64,000 nucleotides of DNA from the NCBI RefSeq assembly GCF_000729995.1, contig NZ_JNFG01000001.1, positions 62,001 to 126,000 on the forward strand, written 5' to 3'. The position numbers were made by a program, and so were the translations under genes. Positions within the stretch are counted from its first letter, which is position 1; each line of letters starts with the position of its first letter. The stretch is from Caballeronia sordidicola (GTDB lineage: Bacteria; Pseudomonadota; Gammaproteobacteria; Burkholderiales; Burkholderiaceae). The notes under the pieces are model-generated. The model was not told the DNA's origin and searched no databases. It saw only the letters and a list, made by a program, of their open reading frames with translations. Positions 16,745 to 24,960 of the stretch are shown piece by piece.

Positions 16745-17029
16745 ATGGATAAGGAAATGGAGCAATTCCAAGCGGACTTGTTGAAATCTGTCCGCGATAT
16801 GAAATCTGGACGTGCTGGACGCACCACCAAAGTTGCGCCTACAACCGCGTCATTGGCCCGCGCTAAGGTAGGACTTTCGCAGAGCGCATTTGCCGCTCTG
16901 CTCGGTGTATCGACGCGTACATTGCAAGATTGGGAGCAAGGTCGACGGGAACCGACCGGGGCCGCACAAACCCTGCTGCGTGTCGCCGCTCTTCATCCGG
17001 ACGCACTGCGAGACCTGCAAACGATGTGA
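16745..17029 (+). CDS. solitary HTH antitoxin-like regulator (NadS/HigA2 type)
   Basis: 94-residue protein. After a basic N-terminal region (about 1-35) comes an XRE-like helix-turn-helix: KVGLSQSAFAALLGVSTRTLQDWEQGRREPTGAAQTLLRVA. This exact layout is typical of antitoxins encoded just after a RelE-like toxin. Here no toxin gene precedes it; the upstream 112 bp carries only the divergent higBA promoter. The start is the ATG at 16745; an alternative ATG at 16757 gives a slightly shorter protein. It is either a leftover of a second toxin-antitoxin pair or a stand-alone regulator, possibly acting on the higBA promoter. Confidence 0.72.
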   Translation: MDKEMEQFQADLLKSVRDMKSGRAGRTTKVAPTTASLARAKVGLSQSAFAALLGVSTRTLQDWEQGRREPTGAAQTLLRVAALHPDALRDLQTM

Positions 17030-17069
17030 TGCGGAAATACGGAGCCGGGTCGGCTTAAAAGCCAGGACA

Positions 17070-17081
17070 CCGATATATCGG
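17070..17081. repeat. 12-bp perfect palindrome
   Basis: CCGATATATCGG, directly before the larger palindrome at 17083-17108 and 40 bp after the orphan antitoxin gene. Confidence 0.4.
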
Positions 17082-17082
17082 C

Positions 17083-17108
17083 GTTTCCTTCGGATATCCG
17101 AAGGAAAC
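17083..17108. repeat. 26-bp perfect palindrome after orphan antitoxin gene
   Basis: GTTTCCTTCGGAT joined directly to its reverse complement. As RNA it would form an 11-bp stem with a 4-base loop. It lies in the 166-bp gap between the convergent orphan antitoxin gene and phaR. There is no T-run, so it could be a terminator of limited strength, a protein-binding dyad or a small mobile hairpin. Confidence 0.5.
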
Positions 17109-17195
17109 AAAGCTGTCCTTCCACGCGCCTGGATACCGCGCGACCTTCCAGGCCGTCGCAAGTGTGGTTCAAACCAAACCCCGCGTGATCCCCGC

Positions 17196-17834
17196 TTACT
17201 TCTTCTCCGGCGTGCCGCCCGGCGGAGTCGTAGCCGTAGTAGCAGTCGGCGTCCCGGCCGCAGCCGTAGCCGTAGCCCCAGCCGTCCCCGGCGTAGGGAA
17301 CGGGAACGTGTTGAACATTGACTTCGCCTGGGTCTGCATCTGCTCCTGCATCTGCACGAACATGTTCTTCGATTGCTCGATATAGCTCGTCATCATCCCC
17401 TGCATCATGGGCGCCTGCATGTTCATGAACTGCGACCAGACTTCAGGATTGAGCGGCACCGCATTACCGTCGATCAGCCCTTTCGACTGGTCGGTGAGCT
17501 TGTGCTGGATGTCGATGAACGCCTGGATATTCTTCTCCAGATACGTGCCCATCATGCCCTGCATCGCGTTGCCGTAGAAGCGGATGATCTGCGAAAGCAT
17601 GACCGATGAAAACATCGGCAGGCCGCCGCTCTCTTCTTCCAGAATGATCTGCAGCAAGATACTGCGCGTCAGGTCCTCGGCGGACTTGGCGTCCATCACC
17701 TTGAACTCTTCCTGGTCGAGCACAAGCTGTTTGACGTCGGAAAGCGTGATGTAGGTGCTGGTTTCGGTATCGTAGAGCCGGCGATTCGGATATTTTTTTA
17801 TGAGTCGTTCGGCGGATTTCTTTGTAGTGGTCAT
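17196..17834 (-). CDS. phaR: PHA synthesis repressor PhaR
   Basis: 212-residue regulator that binds both DNA and nascent polyhydroxybutyrate, releasing phasin and PHA promoters when polymer forms. The N-terminal DNA-binding/accumulation domain (about 8-68) has the signature LIKKYPNRRLYDTETSTYITL. A PHB-binding region follows (about 70-150), rich in Met/Gln and amphipathic helices (IQAFIDIQHKL, MQGMMTSYIEQSKNMF). The tail is Ala/Thr/Pro-rich. AAAGGCG precedes the ATG. It is the last gene of the pha cluster, 174 bp after phaB, so it may have its own promoter. Confidence 0.95.
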   Translation of the reverse strand: MTTTKKSAERLIKKYPNRRLYDTETSTYITLSDVKQLVLDQEEFKVMDAKSAEDLTRSILLQIILEEESGGLPMFSSVMLSQIIRFYGNAMQGMMGTYLEKNIQAFIDIQHKLTDQSKGLIDGNAVPLNPEVWSQFMNMQAPMMQGMMTSYIEQSKNMFVQMQEQMQTQAKSMFNTFPFPTPGTAGATATAAAGTPTATTATTPPGGTPEKK

Positions 17835-18008
17835 GTAACGCCTTTAAACGCAAAACTCAAACTGTGCCGACGGACTCCGCGTAATTGAAAGCGACGCAAG
17901 CCGCCGGTTCGTAGTCGGTGCCGGCGAACCGGCATCCAGTCGTAACGCCCCGCTCCGACGCGGGACGCGCGGCGCGCACAACCTGATGGCGCGCCGCTTG
18001 AAACACCC

Positions 18009-18749
18009 TCACCCCATGTGCAAGCCGCCATTCAGCGAGAAGTCAGCACCCGTGGAAAAGCCCGATTCCTCCGATGCCAGCCACGCCACGATCGAACCAA
18101 TTTCCTCCGGCCGCCCAAGCCGGCGAACCGGAATGGTCGCGACAATCTTCTCGAGCACGTCCGGGCGAATCGACTTCACCATATCCGTCCCGATGTACCC
18201 CGGCGAAATGGTGTTGACCGTCACGCCCTTGGTCGCCACTTCCTGCGCGAGCGCCATCGTGAAGCCGTGAATGCCGGCCTTCGCAGTGGAATAGTTGGTC
18301 TGGCCGAACTGCCCTTTCTGACCATTCACCGACGAAATATTGATCACACGCCCGAAACCACGCTCGACCATGCCGTCGATCACCTGCTTCGTCACGTTGA
18401 ACAGGCTCGTCAGGTTGGTATCGATGACCGCGGTCCAGTCTTCGTGCGTCATCTTCCGGAACACGACGTCGCGCGTGATACCCGCGTTGTTCACCAGGAT
18501 ATCGACTTCGCCGACTTCGGCCTTGACCTTGTCGAAGGCAAGCTTGGTCGACTCCCAGTCGCCCACGTTGCCTTCAGAAGCAATGACGTCATACCCCAGC
18601 GCCTTTTGCTCTTCGAGCCATTTGACCCGGCGCGGCGAATTCGGCCCACAGCCCGCGACGACCGTGTAGCCGTCCTTATGCAGCCGCTGGCAGATACTCG
18701 TACCAATGCCGCCCATGCCGCCCGTCACATACGCTACTCGTTTCGTCAT
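18009..18749 (-). CDS. phaB: acetoacetyl-CoA reductase PhaB
   Basis: NADPH-dependent reduction of acetoacetyl-CoA to (R)-3-hydroxybutyryl-CoA, the PHB monomer. 246 residues, the canonical PhaB length. Short-chain dehydrogenase marks: cofactor loop TGGMGGIGTSIC, NNAG near residue 87, catalytic Ser in NISSVNGQ, and the YSTAK tyrosine/lysine pair. The start is the ATG at 18749 (MTKRVAYV), with GGAG 7 bases upstream; the ATG at 18761 lies before that site. phaA is 94 bp upstream, phaR 174 bp downstream. Confidence 0.96.
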   Translation of the reverse strand: MTKRVAYVTGGMGGIGTSICQRLHKDGYTVVAGCGPNSPRRVKWLEEQKALGYDVIASEGNVGDWESTKLAFDKVKAEVGEVDILVNNAGITRDVVFRKMTHEDWTAVIDTNLTSLFNVTKQVIDGMVERGFGRVINISSVNGQKGQFGQTNYSTAKAGIHGFTMALAQEVATKGVTVNTISPGYIGTDMVKSIRPDVLEKIVATIPVRRLGRPEEIGSIVAWLASEESGFSTGADFSLNGGLHMG

Positions 18750-18843
18750 TGCTCGCTCCATTTATCGTTATGCGCGCTCGCGGCGTGCCGGGCGTACTGC
18801 CGACCCGAACCGCGGCGCGCGGTGCTTGTCGCACACTGTCTCC

Positions 18844-20025
18844 CTACGGCCGCTCGACAGCGAGCGCCACGCCCATACCGCCGCCGATGCACAGCGACGC
18901 CAGTCCCTTCTTCGCATCGCGTTTCTGCATTTCATGCAGCAGCGTGACCAGAATCCGGCAGCCGGACGCACCAATCGGATGACCGATCGCGATTGCCCCG
19001 CCGTTCACGTTGATCTTCGACGTGTCCCAGCCCATCTGCTGATGCACGGCCAGCGCCTGCGCTGCAAATGCTTCGTTGATTTCCATCAGGTCGAGGTCCG
19101 ACGCGGACCAGCCGGCGCGTTCCAGGCAGCGCTTCGATGCCGGGACCGGACCTATGCCCATCACTTTCGGATCGACGCCCGCGTTCGCGTACGCCTTGAT
19201 GCGCGCGATCGGCGTGAGACCCAGCGCCTCGGCTTTTTTCGCCGACATCACGATTACGCCCGCGGCGCCATCGTTAAGACCCGAGGCGTTTGCCGCAGTC
19301 ACGGTGCCTTCCTTCGAGAACGCCGGCTTAAGGCCGGACAGCGATTCGGCTGTCACGCCATGGCGCACGAATTCGTCGGTGGCAAAACGCAGCGGCTCGC
19401 CTTTGCGCTGGGGAATTTCAACGGGCACGATTTCATCGTTGAAACGGCCCGACTTCTGCGCCGCTTCTGCCTTGTTTTGCGACAGCGCCGCGAATTCATC
19501 CTGCGCGGCGCGCGTGATGCCGTATTCCTTCGCGACGTTTTCCGCCGTAATGCCCATGTGGATCGAGTTGAACGCGTCCCACAAGCCGTCCACGATCATC
19601 GAATCGATCAGCTTTGCGTCGCCCATGCGGAAACCGTCGCGTGAGCCCGGCAACACGTGCGGGGCCGCGCTCATGTTTTCCTGGCCGCCCGCGATCACGA
19701 TGTCGGCATCGCCCGCGATAATCGCGTTTGCCGCCAGCATCACGGCCTTCAGGCCCGATCCGCATACCTTGTTGATGGTCATGCCCGGCACCGAGCTGGG
19801 CAAGCCTGCCTTGATCAGCGACTGGCGTGCCGGATTCTGTCCCGAACCCGCCGTCAAAACCTGACCGAGGATCACTTCGCTGATCTGCTCAGGCTTCAGG
19901 TTCGAACGCTCGAGCAAAGCCCGAATCACGATTGCGCCCAGATCGGGCGCGGCAATCTTCGCCAGCGACCCGCCGAATTTGCCGACGGCCGTCCGTGCGG
20001 CCGATACGATCACTACGTCTGTCAT
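18844..20025 (-). CDS. phaA: acetyl-CoA acetyltransferase PhaA
   Basis: Condenses two acetyl-CoA to acetoacetyl-CoA, the first step of PHB synthesis. 393 residues. Catalytic Cys88 in INKVCGSG matches the position in the classical PhaA; His in GHPIGASG near 349 and Cys in LCIGGGMG near 379 complete the triad. AAAGGAAA precedes the ATG at 20025. It is followed by phaB and preceded, after a 352-bp gap holding three 13-bp repeats, by phaC. Confidence 0.96.
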   Translation of the reverse strand: MTDVVIVSAARTAVGKFGGSLAKIAAPDLGAIVIRALLERSNLKPEQISEVILGQVLTAGSGQNPARQSLIKAGLPSSVPGMTINKVCGSGLKAVMLAANAIIAGDADIVIAGGQENMSAAPHVLPGSRDGFRMGDAKLIDSMIVDGLWDAFNSIHMGITAENVAKEYGITRAAQDEFAALSQNKAEAAQKSGRFNDEIVPVEIPQRKGEPLRFATDEFVRHGVTAESLSGLKPAFSKEGTVTAANASGLNDGAAGVIVMSAKKAEALGLTPIARIKAYANAGVDPKVMGIGPVPASKRCLERAGWSASDLDLMEINEAFAAQALAVHQQMGWDTSKINVNGGAIAIGHPIGASGCRILVTLLHEMQKRDAKKGLASLCIGGGMGVALAVERP

Positions 20026-20377
20026 TTCAGTTTCCTTTGAGAATCGAAAGTGCTAGCCCGGTTTTAGCCGGCTGACTGCATGGCCGGCTGGATGCGTATT
20101 CGCGCTTGCCCCTTGTTTGCCTGCGCCGTTTTCAAAAGGTGCAGGTGACGCTCTCAACAGCGCTGGCTCATGATTACAACAGCGGTTACATCAGCTTTAT
20201 CAGGGTTTAGCAGCTGCAATAAAACGCTAAGTTAAAACGCTAAGTCAACACGCTAAGTAAGCGATACGTCGGTTACTGTCGACCGGTCACGCGTGAAATG
20301 CAATCGGGTCCGTTCCGCATGACCCGCCCTGGCCGTCACTCAAAAGTCATTAGGTCGTGCGGATCACGCAGAATATA
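20026..20377. other. phaC-phaA intergenic region, 352 bp
   Basis: No gene. It contains three 13-bp tandem repeats (listed separately) and, just before them, GCAGCTGC (20211-20218), a palindrome of the CTGC/GCAG kind reported for PhaR sites in other bacteria. I see no intrinsic terminator after phaC, so phaA could be read both from phaC and from a promoter here. Confidence 0.5.
20225..20263. repeat. three 13-bp tandem repeats upstream of phaA
   Basis: CGCTAAGT recurs at 20225, 20238 and 20251, exactly 13 bp apart, each followed by 5 variable, mostly A-rich bases. On the phaA-coding strand the unit reads ACTTAGCG. Regular spacing suggests either repeated binding sites for one protein or slippage-generated DNA. 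Confidence 0.6.
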
Positions 20378-22375
20378 TTACTGGTCCCGCTGCAGGACAT
20401 AACGTCCCGGCGCCGGCTCGATCACCGGAAAATCCTCAGACCCCAGGGTTGCCTTTGGCTTCACTTTCTTGCCGGCGTGACCATCGAGCCAATTCGTCCA
20501 CGTCGGCCACCAGCTACCCGGATGTTCGGTCGCGCCTTCGAACCATGCATCGGGATCTTCGGGCAGGGTTTTATCGGCGTTATCGAGCAGCCAGAAACTG
20601 CGCTTGTTCTTCGATGGCGGATTGATCACGCCCGCAATGTGTCCCGATGCCCCGAGCACAAACGTCTGCGGCCCGGTCAGCAAAGGTGCGGACGCATACG
20701 CCGCCGTCCACGGCACGATGTGATCGTCGCGCGAACCATACAAAAACGTCGGCACATCGATCTTCGACAAATCCACCGGCTCACCACACACAGTCAGTTC
20801 GCCCGGATTGCGCAGGCGATTCTCCAGATACGTGTTTCGGATATACCAGACGAACATCGGGCCTGGCAGATTGGTCGAATCGCTGTTCCAGTAAAGCAGA
20901 TCGAACGCCTGCGGCGTACGGCCCTTCAGGTAGTTGTCCACCACGTAGTTCCACACCAGATCGTTCGGGCGCAGATACGAGAACGTGTTGGCGAACTCGA
21001 CACCGCGCATCAGCGCAGGCGCTTTGCCGCCTTTCCCGCCAATGGTCTGCTCGCGCATCTGCACGTGCTGCTCATCGATAAACACATCGAGCACGCCCGT
21101 GTCGGAAAAGTCGAGCATGGCGGTCAGCAACGTCATGGATGCAACGGGATGTTCACCCCGCGCGGCCAGCACGGCCAGAGCGCTTGCGAGCATCGTGCCG
21201 CCGACGCAAAAGCCCAGCGTGTTGATCTGTTCGCGCCCACTGATCTGTTTGACTATATCGATAGGCGTGAGCACGCCTTCCTCGATGTAATTGTCCCAGG
21301 TCTTGTGCGCGATCGATGCGTCCGCATTGCGCCACGAGATCATGAAAACCTGATGGCCGGCGTCGAGCGCATGGGCGACCAGCGAGCCTTCCGGTTGCAG
21401 GTCAAGAATGTAGAACTTGTTGATGCACGGTGGCACGATCAACAGCGGCCGCTCTCTCACGGTCGCCGTGCGCGGCGTGTACTGGATCAGTTGCAGCAGA
21501 TCGTTCTCGAACACGACCGAGCCTTGCGTGGTCGCAATATTTTTGCCGACCAGGAAACCCGATTCATCGCTTTGCTGGATCTTGCCGCGCTGCATGTCGG
21601 CGAGCAGGTTCAGCATGCCTTTTTGCAGACTCTCGCCACGGCTTTCGATCAGCGCCTTCTGCGCATCCGGATTCAACGCAATGTAATTGCTCGGCGATGC
21701 CGCTGCCGCCCACTGCTGTACGGCGAACCTGATTCGCTCGCGGGTCTTGTGATCGCCTTCGACAGATTCTGCAAGCTCCTGCAGATAACGCGCGTTCAGC
21801 ACGTACCAGGCAGCGGCGAATGCGAAACCGGGCGCGGATTGCCACGCGGCGCCGCTGAACCGGCGGTCTTTCAGCGTCGCCAGGTCGATGCTTTGCTCAC
21901 CGGCCTGCTTGATGAGTTCCATGGCGTCGCGCGAGAAACTGGACTGCAGTTCCTGCAAGCGCTGGGGCGCGATAGCGGCAGTCGGAATATTCGGCATCGC
22001 GGACATCGCAAACGGCAACTGGCTGCTAGCGCTGCTACCGCCATTGCCACCACCAATCCCCGGAAATCCAGGAAACCCCGGGAAACCGCCCAGCGCCGCA
22101 AACGGATTAGCCGATGCTGATCCAACCGATTCCGCCTGTGCCGGATTCGCCTGGGCGGCAAGCTTTTGCCACTCGGCCGGGTCGGCTACCGCACGCCATG
22201 TGTTGAGCCACTGTTCGAACAGCTTTTGCACTGCCGCTGGATCTGCAGAAGGCATTCCAGCAAGCATCCCGGAAGGTATTCCAAAAGGCGCACCCGGTGC
22301 GCCAGGCGTTGCCTTGGCATCGGATGGAGGTGATGAACCGGGTGACGATAAAGATGAAGATCTGGAGGCAGCCAT
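20378..22375 (-). CDS. phaC: class I polyhydroxyalkanoate synthase PhaC
   Basis: Polymerises (R)-3-hydroxyacyl-CoA into PHA granules. 665 residues, longer than the classical enzyme of about 590, because of a Ser/Pro/Gly/Ala-rich N-terminal region of about 110 residues with a GFPGFPGFPG repeat. The alpha/beta-hydrolase core carries the lipase-like box GFCVGGT with nucleophile Cys390, Asp551 in RDDHIVPW and His579 in ASGHIAG. The start is the ATG at 22375. In-frame codons up to 22708 would add 111 residues with no family resemblance and overlap the probable promoter. First gene of the pha cluster. Confidence 0.95.
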   Translation of the reverse strand: MAASRSSSLSSPGSSPPSDAKATPGAPGAPFGIPSGMLAGMPSADPAAVQKLFEQWLNTWRAVADPAEWQKLAAQANPAQAESVGSASANPFAALGGFPGFPGFPGIGGGNGGSSASSQLPFAMSAMPNIPTAAIAPQRLQELQSSFSRDAMELIKQAGEQSIDLATLKDRRFSGAAWQSAPGFAFAAAWYVLNARYLQELAESVEGDHKTRERIRFAVQQWAAAASPSNYIALNPDAQKALIESRGESLQKGMLNLLADMQRGKIQQSDESGFLVGKNIATTQGSVVFENDLLQLIQYTPRTATVRERPLLIVPPCINKFYILDLQPEGSLVAHALDAGHQVFMISWRNADASIAHKTWDNYIEEGVLTPIDIVKQISGREQINTLGFCVGGTMLASALAVLAARGEHPVASMTLLTAMLDFSDTGVLDVFIDEQHVQMREQTIGGKGGKAPALMRGVEFANTFSYLRPNDLVWNYVVDNYLKGRTPQAFDLLYWNSDSTNLPGPMFVWYIRNTYLENRLRNPGELTVCGEPVDLSKIDVPTFLYGSRDDHIVPWTAAYASAPLLTGPQTFVLGASGHIAGVINPPSKNKRSFWLLDNADKTLPEDPDAWFEGATEHPGSWWPTWTNWLDGHAGKKVKPKATLGSEDFPVIEPAPGRYVLQRDQ

Positions 22376-22765
22376 ATCCGCGTTTGACCTAAGCGTCCCG
22401 AGAGACTGAGTTGCTGATGCAGGCGTGACGTGGGCCGCGTCGTCGTGATCGTCGCGCCGGGCTGCTAGACACCCGACCGCGATGATGTGACCTTGCCACG
22501 CCGTGCGCTTTTGTGAAACATTCTTGCTCCACGGTGCAAGGCGTGTCAATGCGTCGCCATGATTTTGACGCAGTGCGATATTTTTTTCATCATCGTTTTC
22601 CCGATGTGACGGGGTGATGAATGTCAGAAATTGTTGCGCAACATAAACGGCAATTGGCGCGGCCAGCCACGTTTTAGTCACGCAGCAAAAAACGTGCGCC
22701 GATCGCATAGGCGAACATCAGGTCATATGCGGTTTGAGTGGCGTCTATGCCGGTCTGGTACGGGT
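22376..22765. other. phaC upstream region, 390 bp
   Basis: No convincing gene. It holds the candidate phaC promoter, a 12-bp palindrome TGTTGCGCAACA (22632-22643), and an AT-rich 8-bp stem CACGTTTT/AAAACGTG (22668-22696) that might end pgeF transcription. An 18-codon plus-strand reading frame at 22622 follows GGGGTGATG but has no other support. Confidence 0.5.
22520..22549 (-). promoter_or_regulatory. candidate sigma-70 promoter of phaC
   Basis: On the minus strand a perfect TTGACA (22549-22544) is followed after 18 bases by AAGAAT (22525-22520), which matches TATAAT in four of six bases. It would give a leader of roughly 137 bases before the phaC ATG. Confidence 0.4.
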
Positions 22766-23668
22766 TTAGTCCGCCAGCCAGATCATCGCGGCCATGCGCC
22801 CTGTTGTCCGGTCCCGTCGATACGAATAGAACCGCTCCGCGTCAGTCATCGTGCAAAACGTTCCGCCTTGGACATTCCCGGACGGCACACCAGCCCGTTC
22901 CAGGCGCAAACGGGCGAGCGCATAGAGATTGGCGAGGTATTTGTGTTTCTCTTCACGCTTGGCGAAAGCGGCAACGGTCACATCGCGAAGTGCGGGATCA
23001 GCCGCAGCGACGAACGCGTCGAGCACATCCTCACCCACTTCGAACGCTGCCGGGCCAATCGCCGGACCAAGCCACGCGTGCAACGTGCCGGCCGGGGCGC
23101 CAGCAAGATGCGCGACCCGCTCCGCCGTCTTTTCCACGATTCCAGCCGCCAGTCCACGCCAGCCCGCGTGCGCTGCGCCGACGGCCCGCCCGGCCGCATC
23201 GCAGAAAAGTACCGGCAAGCAGTCCGCAATCATCACAACGCACACGACTCCCGCGCGATCCGTCACCGCTGCGTCCGCCTTGGTCACCGATGTGGGAGAA
23301 CCGGCGCAGCGGTCGATCACCGCACCTGCATCCTCGATCTCGGCGCCATGCACCTGCTCGAGCCAGGCAACTGGAGCGCCAGTGAGTTCCACCACGCGCC
23401 GGCGGTTTTCCATCACTGCGTCGGGTACATCGCCGGTATGCAGGCCGAGGTTGAGGCCGCCACGGCTGTTCGCACCGCCATACGGCGCGGCGCTGACGCC
23501 GCCATTGCGCGTGGTTGCGAACGCTTTCACGCGAGGCGAAACCGCATCGGGACGGCTGGCCCAGCCGGGCCACAGGCAATCGTCGCTGCGAAACGGCTGA
23601 TAACCCGCAAATTTCGTGGCGAAGTCAGCCTCGAATTCGGGCCCGGATGGCGTCACCATTGGCGTCAT
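22766..23668 (-). CDS. pgeF: YfiH/LACC1-family protein (PgeF, polyphenol oxidase/purine nucleoside phosphorylase fold)
   Basis: 300-residue member of the YfiH (Cu-oxidase_4) family. Members show purine nucleoside phosphorylase/adenosine deaminase activity and, in E. coli, edit peptidoglycan precursors carrying a wrong amino acid. Metal-site residues are visible in QVHGAEIED, the ADCLPVLF cysteine and HAGWRG; the C-terminal FYSYRRD...TGRMAA is also typical. It overlaps the rluD stop by 4 bp (ATGA), a coupling seen widely in proteobacteria. Confidence 0.9.
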   Translation of the reverse strand: MTPMVTPSGPEFEADFATKFAGYQPFRSDDCLWPGWASRPDAVSPRVKAFATTRNGGVSAAPYGGANSRGGLNLGLHTGDVPDAVMENRRRVVELTGAPVAWLEQVHGAEIEDAGAVIDRCAGSPTSVTKADAAVTDRAGVVCVVMIADCLPVLFCDAAGRAVGAAHAGWRGLAAGIVEKTAERVAHLAGAPAGTLHAWLGPAIGPAAFEVGEDVLDAFVAAADPALRDVTVAAFAKREEKHKYLANLYALARLRLERAGVPSGNVQGGTFCTMTDAERFYSYRRDRTTGRMAAMIWLAD

Positions 23669-24915
23669 TCCTCGTCGTCATCCTCGTCATATTCGATTGG
23701 CTGCGACTCGTCCCAGCCGCCGCGCACCTGAGCGCCCCCATCGTCTTCATCGATGAAATCCGCATCCTCCGGATCGAGATCCGTCGCTTCGTCGCGACCC
23801 AGTCCCAGCTCCGCCGCGAGGGCTTCAATATCCTCCGGCACATCCGCGCGCCAGCTGATCTCGCGGCCCGTGGTCGGATGAATCAGCCCTAGCCGCCAAG
23901 CATGCAGCGCCTGTCGATTGAACCCATCGGGCAGCGGCTGCACCGAACGTTTGCCACGTGCATGGCCGTAGATGGGGTCCCCCAGCAACGGATGGCGGAT
24001 ATGCGCGCAATGCACGCGGATCTGGTGTGTGCGGCCGGTATCGAGATCGCAGTGAACCGCGGACACCGGCTGGTTGTTCCACATCGCGCGGTCGATGGTG
24101 CGGTAGTGCGTACGCGCGTATTTCCCCGATGCGCTCTCCACCACCGCCATGCGCGTGCGGTCGCGCGGATCGCGGCCAATGGGGGCGTCGATAGTGCCTT
24201 CGTCCGGCATCGTCCCCCACACCAGCGCGACATAGCGGCGCTTCACCGTGCGTGCCTGCAACTGCCGCGTCAGGACCGTCTGCGCTTCGAGCGTGCGTGC
24301 AACCACCATCAACCCGGACGTCTCCTTGTCCAGCCGATGCACGATACCCGCACGCGGCAAGCCGGCGGCGGCATCGCCGTACCGGTACAGCAAGCCGTTG
24401 AGCAGCGTGCCGCTCCAGTTGCCCGCGGCCGGATGCACGACCATGCCCGCAGGCTTGTTGATGACCACGAGCGCATCGTCTTCATAGACGATCTCAAGCG
24501 GCACCGGTTCCGGCGTGAACGCAAGCTGTTCCGGCAGCAAATCGGGAATCAGCGTAATGGTCGCTCCGAGCGGCACCGGCTGCCGGATCTTCGCGGGCGC
24601 GCCGTCCACCACCACGCGTTGCGCATCAATCCAGGTCTGCAGGCGGCTGCGCGAAAACTCGGGAAACAAGCGCGCCATGACCTTGTCGAGGCGCTCGCCG
24701 GCATACTCGTCGGGCACGAGGATCGTGCGTGGCGTTTCGGCGTCGGCGCGGCGCTCGTGCAGGTTGGTGGGCACGGGTTTGCCGTGAATCTCGCCTGCCG
24801 CGTCCGGCGCAGCGGCCGGTTCGGTCAAATCGTCCGGACGTGCGTCGTCGGCCGATGCGCTTGGGCTATAATCTTTGCTGCGATCTTTGGTACGACTTGT
24901 ACTTGAGCGGGTCAT
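23665..24915 (-). CDS. rluD: 23S rRNA pseudouridine synthase RluD
   Basis: Forms pseudouridines 1911, 1915 and 1917 in helix 69 of 23S rRNA. 416 residues, longer than the usual 325. An extra N-terminal region (about 1-65, Ala/Asp-rich) precedes an S4 RNA-binding domain (about 70-130, [20 protein letters not shown]). The catalytic domain follows with the active-site aspartate in [10 protein letters not shown] and later [10 protein letters not shown] strongly acidic tail of about 45 residues ends in DEDDDEE. The start is the ATG at 24915; the upstream in-frame start at 25023 would run into the divergent bamD gene. pgeF follows with a 4-bp overlap. Confidence 0.94.
   Translation of the reverse strand: MTRSSTSRTKDRSKDYSPSASADDARPDDLTEPAAAPDAAGEIHGKPVPTNLHERRADAETPRTILVPDEYAGERLDKVMARLFPEFSRSRLQTWIDAQRVVVDGAPAKIRQPVPLGATITLIPDLLPEQLAFTPEPVPLEIVYEDDALVVINKPAGMVVHPAAGNWSGTLLNGLLYRYGDAAAGLPRAGIVHRLDKETSGLMVVARTLEAQTVLTRQLQARTVKRRYVALVWGTMPDEGTIDAPIGRDPRDRTRMAVVESASGKYARTHYRTIDRAMWNNQPVSAVHCDLDTGRTHQIRVHCAHIRHPLLGDPIYGHARGKRSVQPLPDGFNRQALHAWRLGLIHPTTGREISWRADVPEDIEALAAELGLGRDEATDLDPEDADFIDEDDGGAQVRGGWDESQPIEYDEDDDEE
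24867..24872 (+). promoter_or_regulatory. candidate -10 box of the bamD promoter inside rluD
   Basis: A perfect TATAAT on the plus strand, within the first codons of the divergent rluD gene and 89 bp before bamD. No good -35 sequence lies at 16-18 bp. The gap between the two start codons is only 45 bp, so the promoters must lie inside or very near the opposite gene. Confidence 0.35.
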
Positions 24916-24960
24916 TAGACTGAAAAGCTGGGAATTAGCCAGAAAGGCATGAGCTAGAAA

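Noticed and set aside
20357..22120. 587-codon open frame on the plus strand opposite phaC
   Set aside because: It is the antisense of a clearly conserved gene; long antisense frames are common in GC-rich DNA. The translation is Arg/His-rich with no family resemblance.
22622..22678. 18-codon plus-strand frame with GGGGTGATG before its ATG
   Set aside because: Too short to support without conservation; it would overlap the promoter region of phaC on the opposite strand.
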